Source: Ignavibacteriales bacterium (lineage in GTDB: Bacteria > Bacteroidota > Ignavibacteria > Ignavibacteriales > Melioribacteraceae). Taken from it: 64,000 nt of DNA. Under the pieces are notes generated by a model. It was given only the letters and a program-made list of their open reading frames with translations. It searched no databases and was not told the DNA's origin. The position numbers and the translations under genes are program-made. Shown here piece after piece: positions 28,701 through 38,000 of the stretch. The first letter of the stretch is position 1. Each line of letters starts with the position of its first letter. Location of the stretch: positions 1-64,000 of the forward strand of contig JAIOYW010000015.1 in NCBI GenBank assembly GCA_021740915.1, read 5' to 3'.

Positions 28701-28753
28701 AAAACGATCAGAGTAAACTGATGATTCTCAATTGCTAATTTAGGCAGTCTCAA
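25709..28753 (-). CDS. RND efflux transporter, inner-membrane permease (AcrB/HAE1-like)
   Basis: A 1014-residue proton-driven pump of the AcrB/MexB type. It has an N-terminal helix (about 12-32), two large periplasmic porter loops and two bundles of helices (about 330-500 and 850-1005). TM4 reads SLGLLVDNAIVVTENIDR, with one Asp where AcrB has a DD pair, as in many Bacteroidetes pumps. The start is TTG, overlapping the adaptor stop (ATTGAG, 4 bases), with CGGGAG in front, so translation is coupled to the adaptor. Together with the adaptor and TolC-like genes it forms a complete tripartite efflux system. Substrates are unknown. Confidence 0.93.
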   Translation of the reverse strand: MRLPKLAIENHQFTLIVFILMLVLGITSFVTMPRSEDPPISPPGTGIIVILPGGSPSDIEELIVEPIENELNELSDIKEIHSSMQDGLAHISIEFINGSDPDKKYSEVIQKVNSIREELPDEIYTIDFIKWESTDIVILQTALISETAPYDELKSEAERLQDILEMVPDVKDINIMAFPEQEVRVSLDMGNMAAKNVSFSRIIQAVSSGNMNIPGGSIDIGKKRFSIRTSGSYNKLEDIRNTVVSSYDGKVVYLKDIADVRFDYRDRSYIARANGKRAVLITATQKANTNIYDVMDGLKSGIKDFSATLPGYITCEILIDQSLNVSNRLTGFFVNLLQGLVLVGFVVFLIIGPRPSLIVIVAIPLSILMGILFIDFSGYGIQQISIAGLVISLGLLVDNAIVVTENIDRFMNQGYPPEEAAALATSQIGWAVSSSTITTVLAFVPVIMIGDMTGEFIRSMPLIVMYTLFSSLLISLTLTPYLASRFLRTRKDNRMNFLRRAVDKFVNGFYDRILNLAIKNPAKVLVISVVVFMMSLSLFPFIGVSFFPKSDRPQFMIEINLPAGYNLDETDMITRKVEEILKKKEHIRVYVANVGKGNPRVYYNILQKQETANYAEILIELDQFGEEILNEVVRELRKDLENFTGVEINVREFEQGPPVDAPIAIRAAGENLDVLRKISLDMEKIFRETEGVINVNNPLKTTKSDLKISVNRDKAAFYGIPVIEIDRTIRAAMNGLAISEFRDDSGNKFDITLRLPVNGKTKFDDFSRIYVSSVTGKQIPLNQIASIAFEESPLKINHYNFKRNVLITGDVIKGYSVNDATQEILRKIEDYNWPGGYSYSAAGELKTRKESFGDMYKAVFIAVLGIIAVLVLQFKSISQPLIIFSAIPLALIGSLIFLLMTGYTFSFLAFVGLTSLIGIVVNNSIILVDYTNQLMQDGKQISEAIIEAAKTRFVPILVTTSTTIGGLLPLTIAGGSLWGPMGWTIIGGLIFSTALTLIVTPVLYKVFTKTKSKE

Positions 28754-29796
28754 TTCTGATTTTCTCCCGTTATTTTAACTGAATATCCATCCCTGAGGTA
28801 TTCAACCCCGCGGGTTACAATTTCCTGTCCCGGCAAAAGACTGTTTTTCTCCAACACAATTTTTTCATTCAGGATGTTTTTAATGGTGACTCTGTGTTTT
28901 TTAACCTTTTGCTTATCTTCAACGATAAACACGTAAGCTTTTCTTTCATCTGCTTCCACAAGTGACTCAACGGGTATCACGATTTCAGGATTTTCATTTG
29001 CGGGAATTATTTCCGCCCGTGAGCTGAATCCGGAAAATAATTTCAGTTTTGAGCGTTTCAGTGAGATCGTTACTTCATACAGCCCGGTATATGTGTCCTC
29101 GACCCTGCTTATTTCATTCACTGTTCCGTTGATACTTTCGCCCGGATAAGCATCAGGAAAAACTATTGCTTCGTCACCCGTTTTTATTTTTACAACATCC
29201 GCATCTGCAACGGCTGTTTCCATGGTAAGGTCATCAGAATCGGCAGCAAAAAGAAAAACCGGTTCGCCGGCATTAATAAGCTCATGCTCTTCGAACCTTC
29301 TTTTCAGTATTTTACCTGCTGAAGGTGCGCTTATAACAGCATGTTTGTAATTGAATCCGGCTGAATTCAGATCTGCCAGGGCAATATCCCTTGCTGAGCT
29401 GATATCCTGAAATTGTTCAAGTGTGGCGACACTGTCCCTGTATAGTTTTTCCACACGGGCAAAATCCCGTTCTGCCTTCTGAAGCGCAGTCCTGGCTTTA
29501 TTCAGTCCGGCTTCTATTTCTGTGAGATCGAGAGACGCAAGAACTGTCCCCTCCCGAACCACATCACCCTCTTTAACATTGATTGTTTCTACAATGCCGG
29601 GTATTTTGAAGGCAAGCCGCGATTCTTTCGCTGATTTTATTTTCCCCGAAACGTAAACCGGTATTTTAACTGATTTCATACCGACAGTTGTTGTCTCCAC
29701 TTTTATTACGGGTATTTCACTCTCAGTTTTTGACTCCGTATTACATGCGGCAATCAATAGCAGAAACACTGGGATAATTATTTTCCTGTTTATCAT
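28750..29796 (-). CDS. RND efflux periplasmic adaptor, lipoprotein
   Basis: A 348-residue membrane-fusion protein linking the RND pump to the TolC channel. The lipoprotein signal peptide ends in the lipobox LIAAC (Cys about 18). Next come a barrel-sandwich (lipoyl-like) half, KIPGIVETINVKEGDVVREG, a helical hairpin (about 90-150), the returning half and beta-barrel domains. It is translationally coupled to the pump gene by a 4-base overlap. The length is typical. Confidence 0.92.
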   Translation of the reverse strand: MINRKIIIPVFLLLIAACNTESKTESEIPVIKVETTTVGMKSVKIPVYVSGKIKSAKESRLAFKIPGIVETINVKEGDVVREGTVLASLDLTEIEAGLNKARTALQKAERDFARVEKLYRDSVATLEQFQDISSARDIALADLNSAGFNYKHAVISAPSAGKILKRRFEEHELINAGEPVFLFAADSDDLTMETAVADADVVKIKTGDEAIVFPDAYPGESINGTVNEISRVEDTYTGLYEVTISLKRSKLKLFSGFSSRAEIIPANENPEIVIPVESLVEADERKAYVFIVEDKQKVKKHRVTIKNILNEKIVLEKNSLLPGQEIVTRGVEYLRDGYSVKITGENQN

Positions 29797-29811
29797 TCTT
29801 CCACCAGAAAT

Positions 29812-31194
29812 TTATTTCGTTAAAAGTTTTTCTAAAGGATATGCAGCGGTCATTCTCTCCACATAGGCATCAGCGGTAAGCAGATCATACCCGGTGTTTA
29901 TAAAATTGACCCGGGCCTGAAACAATGCTGTTTTTGCATCAAGATATTCAATAAAAGGAGACATTCCGTTTTCGTACTTTTTGGAGATTATACGGAAGTA
30001 TTCATCGGTGCTTTCTTTTCTTTTTGCTGTTGCATCCATTTTTTCCAAAGCAGAAAGATAATTCTGGACTGCTTCCCTTACCTGGAGATTGATACTCTTC
30101 AAAAGCTGAAGCCGGGCATTATCGATTTCTTTATCCCTCCATTCGCTTTGATCTATCTTTGCTTTATCCTGCATTCCGTTAAAAATATTCCATTCCAGAA
30201 CTAATGATGCCATCCAGAAATCGGATTTGTCCGAAAATTCAAATTTCTCTCCTTCAAATCCATAGTCAAGCGCAAAAAATAATCCCGGGTAATATGCTGA
30301 ACTGTTAATTTTGGTTGCAGTTTTCGATAAGTCAATATTCGCATCGAGGACTCTGATCTCTTCACGGTTAGCCCGGGCGAGCGCATAGATATTTTCATCT
30401 AGTTCGTATCTGCTGTGTTTATCAGGGAATTCATCCCCGGTTATGATCTTGCTATCCTGATCTTTGTTCAGCAGATAATTGAAATATGCCGCGGCCTGCG
30501 ATTGTTTATTCTTATAATCCGTTTGATGCTGTCTGATTTCACTGATTTCAGCTTCTGCCCGCAGTAAGATTTCTTTTGTAGCTTTCTGTGAAAGCACTAA
30601 TTTTTCAGATACACGTAAATTTTCTTCGGCAAGTTTTTCGAATTCTTCAACGAGTTTTACTACTTCACTCACTTTCAAATAATCGTAATATGCTTTCTTG
30701 ATAGCATATATCAGTTCCCTCGATTTTAAGTCCCGTGTAATTTCCTCCACCTCAAGAATTTTTCCCTGAAGCTGATGGTTGAAATATATCTCGGATTTGA
30801 AGATCGGCTGCACGAGCCTCAGTTTGGTTTCCTGTTCCTCTTTTCTCAGGAAATTTATCGTCTGATTGGGAATATTCGTGGGGTAAAGATTCTGCCCTGA
30901 AATTGTGTTTAATCCTGAATAAATAGGATTTACGATATCGCCTATAGGTAAATCGATTGTTCTTCCGCCTCCGGCTCTTGAGTATCTCGAATTCAATGCA
31001 ATCGAAGGAAGATATTTTCCCGTTGCCTCATCTACTCCGGCTTTGCTGCGGTTAACTGAGTATTCCTGCGCCTGAATTTCAAGATTGTTTGCAATTCCCT
31101 CCCTAATGTATCTCTCAAGAATATTTTCCTGAGCAATGCCGGGATTCGACAAAATCAAAATTGAGATCATTATAAAAAAATATCGGATTAACAT
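29812..31194 (-). CDS. TolC family outer-membrane efflux protein
   Basis: A 460-residue outer-membrane channel subunit. The signal peptide is LIRYFFIMISILILSNPGIA, and two repeats of long amphipathic helices with short beta segments follow, as in TolC. I place the start at ATG 31194, which has GGAG 10 bases upstream and begins the signal peptide. A TTG at 31224 is in frame but only 5 bases from the regulator stop and would add ten hydrophilic residues. The adaptor gene follows after 15 bp. Confidence 0.9.
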   Translation of the reverse strand: MLIRYFFIMISILILSNPGIAQENILERYIREGIANNLEIQAQEYSVNRSKAGVDEATGKYLPSIALNSRYSRAGGGRTIDLPIGDIVNPIYSGLNTISGQNLYPTNIPNQTINFLRKEEQETKLRLVQPIFKSEIYFNHQLQGKILEVEEITRDLKSRELIYAIKKAYYDYLKVSEVVKLVEEFEKLAEENLRVSEKLVLSQKATKEILLRAEAEISEIRQHQTDYKNKQSQAAAYFNYLLNKDQDSKIITGDEFPDKHSRYELDENIYALARANREEIRVLDANIDLSKTATKINSSAYYPGLFFALDYGFEGEKFEFSDKSDFWMASLVLEWNIFNGMQDKAKIDQSEWRDKEIDNARLQLLKSINLQVREAVQNYLSALEKMDATAKRKESTDEYFRIISKKYENGMSPFIEYLDAKTALFQARVNFINTGYDLLTADAYVERMTAAYPLEKLLTK

Positions 31195-31229
31195 ATTTAA
31201 TTGCTCCGCTTTAATACTTGTCAAAGTCT

Positions 31230-31886
31230 TTATAATAAAAATTTTTCTTCTGTTTTGGATAATGCCCTGGTCATCAGATCCAGGAAGTAATTAAGCAATT
31301 CCTTCGGATCTTCCTTAAAATGACTCCCTATTGCATGACCTTTAAGCGTCATAAGCTGAAGGACTCCTGACGTCTGCCCCCAGAGAATAAGAGCAGTCTT
31401 CAACGGGTCAATATCACTCCGGATTGATTCGTCTTTAATCCCTTCTATAATTGCAGAATAAAGTACTTCCATTACGTCCTTGTTTTCAACAAAGGCTTTT
31501 AATTCTGCTCCCGGACCGGAGGTTTCGTCCATTTGCAGAGTTGAAAAGAACAGGAGCGCTTTATAATGATCCGGGTAGTCTTCATGGAATTGGATATATG
31601 ATTCGCCTATCGCTCTTACTTTTTCCAGACCGCTGGATTTATGAGTTACAGCATTCTCGAAATACTCGCGTAATAATTTCATCGCCTTCAGTACGATTGC
31701 AAGATAAACTTCGTCTTTGCTTTTAAAATATAAATATAGTGTTCCCTTACTCAGTTCGGCTTCAGCCGCCAGATCATCCATTGTCGCAGTCTCGAATCCT
31801 CTGGCAAAGAACACTTTTTCTGCGGCTCTGATTATATCTGATCTTCTCTGCTCCTTTTCTCTTTCTCTTCTCTCAGTAATTCCCAT
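31230..31886 (-). CDS. TetR/AcrR family regulator of the efflux operon
   Basis: A 218-residue repressor. The helix-turn-helix at about 15-60 is classical (AAEKVFFARGFETATMDDLA, then LSKGTLYLYFKSKDEVYLAI). It is the first gene of the four-gene efflux operon, with the TolC-like start 36 bases after its stop. A perfect palindrome sits at 31917-31933, between its promoter and start codon. Autorepression with derepression by a pump substrate is the likely scheme. It shares only family-level similarity with the TetR at 467. Confidence 0.93.
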   Translation of the reverse strand: MGITERREREKEQRRSDIIRAAEKVFFARGFETATMDDLAAEAELSKGTLYLYFKSKDEVYLAIVLKAMKLLREYFENAVTHKSSGLEKVRAIGESYIQFHEDYPDHYKALLFFSTLQMDETSGPGAELKAFVENKDVMEVLYSAIIEGIKDESIRSDIDPLKTALILWGQTSGVLQLMTLKGHAIGSHFKEDPKELLNYFLDLMTRALSKTEEKFLL

Positions 31887-31916
31887 TTTTATTACCCTGT
31901 TGAACTACATTCATTT

Positions 31917-31933
31917 AATGACTATCAGTCATT
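31917..31933. promoter_or_regulatory. TetR operator of the efflux operon
   Basis: AATGACT-ATC-AGTCATT is a perfect 7-3-7 inverted repeat of the kind bound by TetR/AcrR dimers. It lies 31 bases upstream of the regulator ATG and about 10 bases downstream of the -7 element on the minus strand, where a bound dimer would block the start of transcription. Confidence 0.75.
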
Positions 31934-31942
31934 TTATAGACG

Positions 31943-31973
31943 CAATAATAATTCTTTTTAAATTTAAAGTCAA
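31943..31973 (-). promoter_or_regulatory. Promoter of the efflux operon
   Basis: On the minus strand TTGACT (31973-31968) is followed after 17 bases by TATTATTG (31950-31943), one base from the TAnnTTTG -7 element. Element types and spacing match the promoter at 405-435. Confidence 0.6.
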
Positions 31974-32086
31974 TTATGGAAAATATGGTGCGCTTTTCAG
32001 GAAGGGAACTTCTTAACCATCACTGAATTTTTCAGAAATATTGCTACATTTGTACAATAGTAATAAATATTATCAGGAATAATTAT

Positions 32087-32587
32087 ATGGCAAAACCAGC
32101 GTCATTCGATATTGTTTCAGAGATTGACCTTCAGGAAGTTGACAATGCCGTGAACCAGGCATTAAAAGAAATCCATCAGAGATATGACCTGAAAGATTCA
32201 AAGACAGAACTGGAACTGAATAAAAAGGATAAAAAAATCACAATCAACACGAAGGACGATTATACCTATAAACAGTCTATGGATATTCTGGAAAATAAAT
32301 TCATAAAACGTGGAATATCACTTAAGGCTATGAAACCAAAAGAGCCTGAAAATGCTGCAAACGGCAGATTAAAAATAATTATTGATCTGCAGAGCGGTTT
32401 ATCAAAAGATGACGCAAAGAAAATCACTTCGCTCATCAAAGAAATGAAAATAAAAGTTAATACCCAGATAATGGATGATAAAGTCAGAGTGCAGGGAGCA
32501 AAAAAGGATGATCTCCAGGATGTTATAAAAGCTGTAAAAGAAGCAGACTTCGACTTCCACACAGAATTTGTGAATTATCAGGGATAA
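32087..32587 (+). CDS. yajQ: YajQ family nucleotide-binding protein
   Basis: A 166-residue cytosolic protein with two ferredoxin-like lobes. The sequence is close to the family throughout: MAKPASFDIVSEIDLQEVDN at the start, the QRYDLKDSK-type block HQRYDLKDSKTELEL, and a C-terminal DFHTEFVNYQ. YajQ homologues bind cyclic di-GMP in Xanthomonas and bind RNA or tRNA in other tests; the role here is unassigned. Length is standard. A strong terminator follows, so it is monocistronic. Confidence 0.95.
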   Translation: MAKPASFDIVSEIDLQEVDNAVNQALKEIHQRYDLKDSKTELELNKKDKKITINTKDDYTYKQSMDILENKFIKRGISLKAMKPKEPENAANGRLKIIIDLQSGLSKDDAKKITSLIKEMKIKVNTQIMDDKVRVQGAKKDDLQDVIKAVKEADFDFHTEFVNYQG

Positions 32588-32593
32588 TTTTTT

Positions 32594-32627
32594 TGCAAGG
32601 GACATTCATTTTGTGTCCCTTGCTTTT
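32594..32627 (+). terminator. Terminator after yajQ
   Basis: GCAAGGGACA (32594-32603) and TGTCCCTTGC (32613-32622) pair perfectly over 10 bp around a 9-base loop, followed by TTTTG. A run of eight T immediately before the stem would act for minus-strand readers. Confidence 0.85.
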
Positions 32628-32787
32628 GAGATGATTTTGTTACCCGTTAATCATAAATGACATATTCATTTTCCTGAACTGGCGGAAATAAATAGATTAT
32701 TTTTAATAAGTGTTTTCTGCTATCTTTTTGCTCACCTAAAAAAGTTTTGCTTTCTTTATCTTTACGATCGATAAATTTTGGATTTTT

Positions 32788-33945
32788 TTGATTAAGACTT
32801 TATTCACCATTAGTTTCATTCTTCTTTCTATTTCATCAGCAATTGCCCAGAATGGTATTGTCCGCTCATATTATTCAAAAGGAATAATTCAATCAGAAAT
32901 TTCCTATATCGATGAGATACTTGATGGTACAAGTTTCCGTTATTATCAAAACGGTAATCTTATGGAAGAAAAGAACTATGAGAAAGGGAAACAAAAGGGT
33001 TGGGTAAGAGAATACTATGAGAATGGATTAGTAAAAACTGAGTATTACATTGATGATGGGATCATTGATGGAATTTACAAATCATTCTATCACAGCGGCA
33101 GCCTGAAAGAACTTAGAAACTATTCATTTGGCAAACTTGTCAGCCGGTCGGAATTTGCTAACGATCCTGGATATGTACCATCGATAAATGAATTCAAAGG
33201 CACAAAAAAACAGTATGAATTGCGGATGAAAAGAGAATCATTCCTCTGCGACATTGATATTTGTGCTGAACCTATCGGAGGATTGGATGCGGTACAGAGG
33301 TTGATTGCATATCCCGAACATGCCCGACTATATGGATTGGAGGGGTCTGTATTATTAACAGCCACAGTTGACCGTGAGGGGAATGTATTGAAAACCGAAA
33401 TCGTCCGGGGTATCGGTCTGGGTTGTGATGAGGCAGCAGAAGAAGCAGTAAAAAAGGTGCGGTTTTTACCGGGCATTAATAAGGAAGTACCTGTTCATTC
33501 TCAGGTTACTTTCAGAGTTGAATTTCGACTAAGCGGTGCTGCAAAACTGGCAGCGGTTGATTATAAAAAATTGAATGGTAATGAACCCGCAATTACTGAG
33601 TCTTCTGATAATAATAATGGCCTACAGGCAGAAAAACCCATAAAAAACTTCGAGTGTGATGCTGATATTTGCCCGGAACCCGTGGGTGGACTAAAATCTA
33701 TTATCGACAAAATACGTATTCCTGAGAAATTCCGGCCTTCTGATCCAAGAGCTCATGTGAAAATTTCGGCACAGATTGACGAGTATGGAAATGTACTCAA
33801 CACAGATGTTCTTGAAGGTATTAACGCGACCATTAACAATGCAGCCGAGATGGCTATTCTTGAAACTGAATTCAAGCCTGCCCTCAAAAACGGTAAAGCA
33901 GCAGATGCTTCTGTAATAATAATTGTACCTCTTATTAAGGATTGA
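32788..33945 (+). CDS. MORN_2 repeat protein with two TonB C-terminal domains
   Basis: A 385-residue exported protein. The start is TTG at 32788, directly before a good signal peptide (ends SSAIAQ); no Shine-Dalgarno is seen. About four MORN_2/YwqK-type repeats fill residues 25-115 (SYYSKGIIQSE, RYYQNGNLMEE, EYYENGLVKTE, SFYHSGSLKE). Two TonB C-terminal-like domains follow, at about 155-255 and 285-385. Each is preceded by the same motif, CD(I/A)DIC(A/P)EP(I/V)GGL. There is no Pro-rich spacer and no inner-membrane anchor, so it is not a normal energy-transducing TonB. It is probably a periplasmic or surface scaffold. The second TonB domain looks more divergent. Confidence 0.75.
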   Translation: MIKTLFTISFILLSISSAIAQNGIVRSYYSKGIIQSEISYIDEILDGTSFRYYQNGNLMEEKNYEKGKQKGWVREYYENGLVKTEYYIDDGIIDGIYKSFYHSGSLKELRNYSFGKLVSRSEFANDPGYVPSINEFKGTKKQYELRMKRESFLCDIDICAEPIGGLDAVQRLIAYPEHARLYGLEGSVLLTATVDREGNVLKTEIVRGIGLGCDEAAEEAVKKVRFLPGINKEVPVHSQVTFRVEFRLSGAAKLAAVDYKKLNGNEPAITESSDNNNGLQAEKPIKNFECDADICPEPVGGLKSIIDKIRIPEKFRPSDPRAHVKISAQIDEYGNVLNTDVLEGINATINNAAEMAILETEFKPALKNGKAADASVIIIVPLIKD

Positions 33946-34059
33946 TCTTAACCATTTTCTGCTTCTGCAAAAATTGTAAAAAGCACAAATTTACTTCCGT
34001 TTGCTTTCCTTTGTGTTAAATTTTCCCTAAGTTTTATCCTGATTCTAATGGAGAGACTT

Positions 34060-34242
34060 ATGAATTACAAAGTTCACAAACTGGATGTTTATAATCAGAA
34101 TATGCAGGAAAAATTACAATCTTTTCTTGATAGACTTGAAGGCAAAGTCATATCGATTGTCCCAAATGTAAGGCCAACTTTTCAGCTTATGGGAGCAACA
34201 GCAAAGATAGATTTTTTGCTGATTGTAGAAGAAATCAGGTAA
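34060..34242 (+). CDS. Small conserved-looking protein (DUF4177-like?)
   Basis: A 60-residue protein of unknown function. GGAG at 34050-34053 is spaced 6 bases from the ATG at 34060, which decides that start over the ATG at 34048 that overlaps it. The sequence is compact and mixed alpha/beta (YKVHKLDVYNQNMQEKL, then VISIVPNVRPTF and FLLIVEEI), without signal or membrane segment. The beta-alpha-beta pattern with a final hydrophobic strand recalls small DUF4177-type proteins, but I cannot confirm this. It is flanked by non-coding sequence and a downstream palindrome, which suggests a single-gene unit. Confidence 0.6.
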   Translation: MNYKVHKLDVYNQNMQEKLQSFLDRLEGKVISIVPNVRPTFQLMGATAKIDFLLIVEEIR

Positions 34243-34330
34243 CGATTTTCAATTATTGGTTCTCCTTGAAGTATCAGCACAACCCCAATATTTTTAATCA
34301 AATTTGGCGTTTTCAGTTCATATTTCCGTA

Positions 34331-34933
34331 TCATGAACTGCTTTTCAAAAGCAGTTCTTTAAACTCTTTTATCAGTTCTATTCCTTTATTCCTACCGTAC
34401 CAGAGATGAATATCATTCAGAATTTCTTCTTTGGAACGGCTGGAAGAAATCTCCGAAATATATTTTTGAAGCGCTCCCGGACGAGGTCCCCAGGTAAATA
34501 ATTCCCGGTTGTTATTAAAAACCACGAGTTTGGGGATGCTCCTCGATTTCCCATTAGTCAGGTACATATCCATCAATTCAATATTTTCATCCCTGAAAAC
34601 AATTTTCAGTTTAATATTTTTATTAAGGGCAGCAATTTTAGCAATATAGGGCAGATTTTGAGCAGAATCTCCGCACCATTCTTCAGTAATTACAAGCCAA
34701 TACTGCTCTCCGGAAATACCTTGGGCAATTTGGACTAAATCCTGATCTGGTATGAATGTTTTTTCGATTCTGGATGACCGCTGTTTGTTCATCTTTATAT
34801 AATCAGAATATTTTAAAGCAGTCTCATCAAAAATTGCCGGGTTTATTAATCCCTCATTGATAAACTCAGAAAATGCTTCATATGTTATTCCGGAATTAAA
34901 CCAGATTTTTAATCGCTCTATTTTGTTTTCCAT
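34331..34933 (-). CDS. Thioredoxin-like protein (Thioredoxin_9 type)
   Basis: A 200-residue cytosolic protein with a thioredoxin fold at about 50-170. The active-site position reads TEEWCGDSAQNLP: one Cys in WCGDS instead of WCxxC. This CGDS form is usual in the Thioredoxin_9 family of Bacteroidetes, so it is not a broken gene. A monothiol role or a non-redox role is likely. The cis-Pro region (RSIPKLVVFN) is present. The gene stands alone on the minus strand, convergent with the small protein gene. Confidence 0.82.
   Translation of the reverse strand: MENKIERLKIWFNSGITYEAFSEFINEGLINPAIFDETALKYSDYIKMNKQRSSRIEKTFIPDQDLVQIAQGISGEQYWLVITEEWCGDSAQNLPYIAKIAALNKNIKLKIVFRDENIELMDMYLTNGKSRSIPKLVVFNNNRELFTWGPRPGALQKYISEISSSRSKEEILNDIHLWYGRNKGIELIKEFKELLLKSSS
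34335..34357. terminator. Perfect palindrome at a convergent gene end
   Basis: GAACTGCTTTT (34335-34345) and AAAAGCAGTTC (34347-34357) are perfect complements around one C. It overlaps the last codons of the thioredoxin-like gene. In the plus direction it is followed by TTTAAACTCTTTT and may terminate the small upstream gene, with its stem built into the neighbour's coding end. Confidence 0.45.
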
Positions 34934-35099
34934 AGTAATCCGTTAATTAGCGGGTTTTAATAAGATTTGATATTTATATTACAACAAAAAAACCGCTGAA
35001 TACAGTTCAAAAGAATGTCAGAATGCTAATTGGTTTTTACTTTCAGTTTAAAATGCTAAGTTTAGACATTTTTTCAAACTCAATAATCCTGGGGTTCTT

Positions 35100-38000
35100 G
35101 TGAATTTTCCACAAACAAATAATCTGATTGCAAAACTCGAGAAAATCCGTGATAATAAGATAACGATCTGGAAACGAAGTGAAAACCTGCCGAGAGGGAT
35201 TGAAATGGAGGGTGAACCCTGGTCTCCCCATTTCGATGATAAAGATTGGAAAAATTTTCGCTTAGAGGACTGGAGTACTTTTGAATCTATCTGGGTAAGA
35301 TATTCATTTGTTATGCCTGAAAATATAATGGGAATAGAGCCATCTGGAGAATTATTACTGAAAATTTCGGTTGACGATCATTTTTATGCCTGGATAGACG
35401 GTGAAGCGAAAGGTTACTTTAGCTGGGATTCAGTAATTTCTCTCGGTAAGTATGAGCAGGGAAAATCAATTACAATTGCCCTGAAAATTTTTAATAAGAC
35501 CGGGATGCTGAGAATTCTTTCATCTGAACTTGTCTGCCAAAACACAAAAAAGCTTGGAGAACTAATTGATGATTTCTCTATGAATTTGAAAACAGCAGTT
35601 AAGCTTCTGGGATTTGATACTTATCAGACAAATTCGAGAGTCAGGACTGATCCCGGAACGGATCTGAGCAGAATGGATACAAACCTGAAACTGGAGCTCG
35701 CTGCAAAACTTGAAAAAAAAAGCAAATCATTTTATTTAAACTTTCACACAAATGAAGTTCATAAAACAGAAACTGCAATAAAAGATTTTCTTGAGTCCCT
35801 CCCTGAGATCAAGTCTTTTATAAAACAATTCTCTCTCTATTTTGTGGCAAACGCACACATTGACGCTGCCTGGCTCTGGCGGGAAATTGAGACAATTGCA
35901 GTAGCAAAAAATACTTTTGAATCGGTATTCAGAATAATGGATGAACATCCGGATTTTGTTTTTTCACAGAGTTCGGCACAATATTATGAATGGATGGAAA
36001 AACTCTATCCCGGCATTTTTTGTAGAATCAATGAAAAAATATCTGAAGGAAGATGGGAAACGATCGGAGGAATGTGGATTGAACCGGATTGCAATCTGAT
36101 CAGCGGTGAATCATGGTATCGTCAGCTTCTTTATGGACAGAAGTATTTTATTGAAAAAACGGGTAAACCTGTTAAAATTGGCTGGAATCCCGATTCCTTC
36201 GGGTATAATCTGAATATGCCGTCATTATTCAAAAATGCAGGCATTGATGGCTTTATAACACAGAAAATCGGATGGAATGATACAACAGTTTTTCCTCACA
36301 GAATGTTTTGGTGGACTTCCCCTGACAATTCGAGAGTACTCGTTTATTTTCCTTTCGATTATGTAAATACCATGCTACAGGGTTTCCAACTAATTGACTG
36401 GCTGCGCCAATACGAAGCAAACACAGGTGAGCAGGATATGATGGTTCTTTTTGGCGTTGGAGATCATGGAGGCGGTCCTACCATTGATATGCTTCAAAGA
36501 ATTGAGAAATTGAAATCTCTTGATTTCTATCCCGCAATTGAATTTGGGACAGTTGAAAAATATATGAATCGGCAGTTAGAAAAGGGTCTCACTCATCTGC
36601 CGGTTTGGAAAACAGAATTGTACCTCGAATATCACAGGGCTGTTCTGACAACCCAGTCAAGAATGAAATTTTACAACCGTGTAATTGAAAGCAAACTTTT
36701 GGCGCTTGAAAAACTGATCAGCATTCTCGAAATAAATGGATATAAAACAACAAATCCCGATCTGAAGGAATTTTGGAAACGGTTTCTATTCCATCAATTC
36801 CATGATATTCTGCCCGGCACCAGTTTAAGGGAAGTTCACATTGATGCTTCCGAATCTCTGGCTGAATTGTTAAGTAATATTGAAACTGAAATTTCAATGC
36901 TAATGAATCAATTTTATGATACCGCGACAATAAAGACGGAAAATAAAAAAATATTATACTTATTTAATCCTCTGTTTTTTGACAGAAATGATGTTGTAAA
37001 TATTAGATTCAGTAACCCTGATGGAACACGTTTCTCACTTACGGATACAGAGGGGGAAAGTATTGACAGCAGCTTTAACCAGATTTCAAAATATGAATCT
37101 GAAATCTCGTTCCGAGCCAATCTCTTAAAAGCAGGCGCTGTATCAAAATTTTATTTATTTGAAGGAAATAATGAGATTGAAAGTGATTTATCCGTTAGTC
37201 AAACACATCTGGAAAATGCCTTTTATAGAATCGAAATTGATTCTGTAAGCGGAGATATTATCAGTCTGAGAGATAAAAGGGATGGTCGTGAATATTTCTG
37301 CGGAGCAGCAAATCAGATACAACTTCTTGAGGATAAGCCTTCAGACTGGGATGCATGGAATCTGGGTCTCACCGGGCGGCAGTACCCTATCAGGCTCGAT
37401 AGAATTGAGGTCAGTCATCACGATAAATTCCGGATCAGCATTGATATTTTTTCGGACTTCCTGAATCCGGAAATAAAAAAAGCCTACCCGACACCGGATT
37501 TTCCTAATTCCTTTTTCAAAAGAAGAATTACGCTTTATAAAAATTATGAAAGAATAGATTTTGAACTATATGCAGACTGGTGGGAAACGAATACAATGCT
37601 TAAGATTGCATTCCCGCTCAACTTTTCTTCAGCAGACACGAAATTTGATGCCCCCTATGGCTCAATAAACAGGTCCAACAGAAAAGAAACGGATGCAGAG
37701 AAAGCGGTTTCAGAAGTTTGTGGATTAAAATGGGTGCATTGCTCAGACGGCGAATACAATTTCACACTGCTCTCTGATCTTAAATATGGATATGATTTAA
37801 AAGAAAATACCCTCAGGATTTCAATGCTGCGCTCACCGAAATGGCCAGATCCCACAGCCGACAGGGGAAAACACATGATACGGTATGCTTTGTTAACGGG
37901 AAATCCCGAACATTCTGGAAATAACCTCCCGCGGCTAGGATACGAATTTAATAATCCTCCTCTATATTTCTCAAAATTGCAGGACTCGAAGCTAAAGAAG

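Noticed and set aside
28750-28753. Frameshift between the adaptor and RND pump genes
   Set aside because: The 4-base overlap is a regular stop/start overlap with TTG and an upstream CGGGAG site; both proteins are full length.
34331-34933. Thioredoxin-like gene as a broken redox protein because the second Cys is missing
   Set aside because: The WCGDS form is normal in the Thioredoxin_9 family, so absence of a CxxC motif is not damage.
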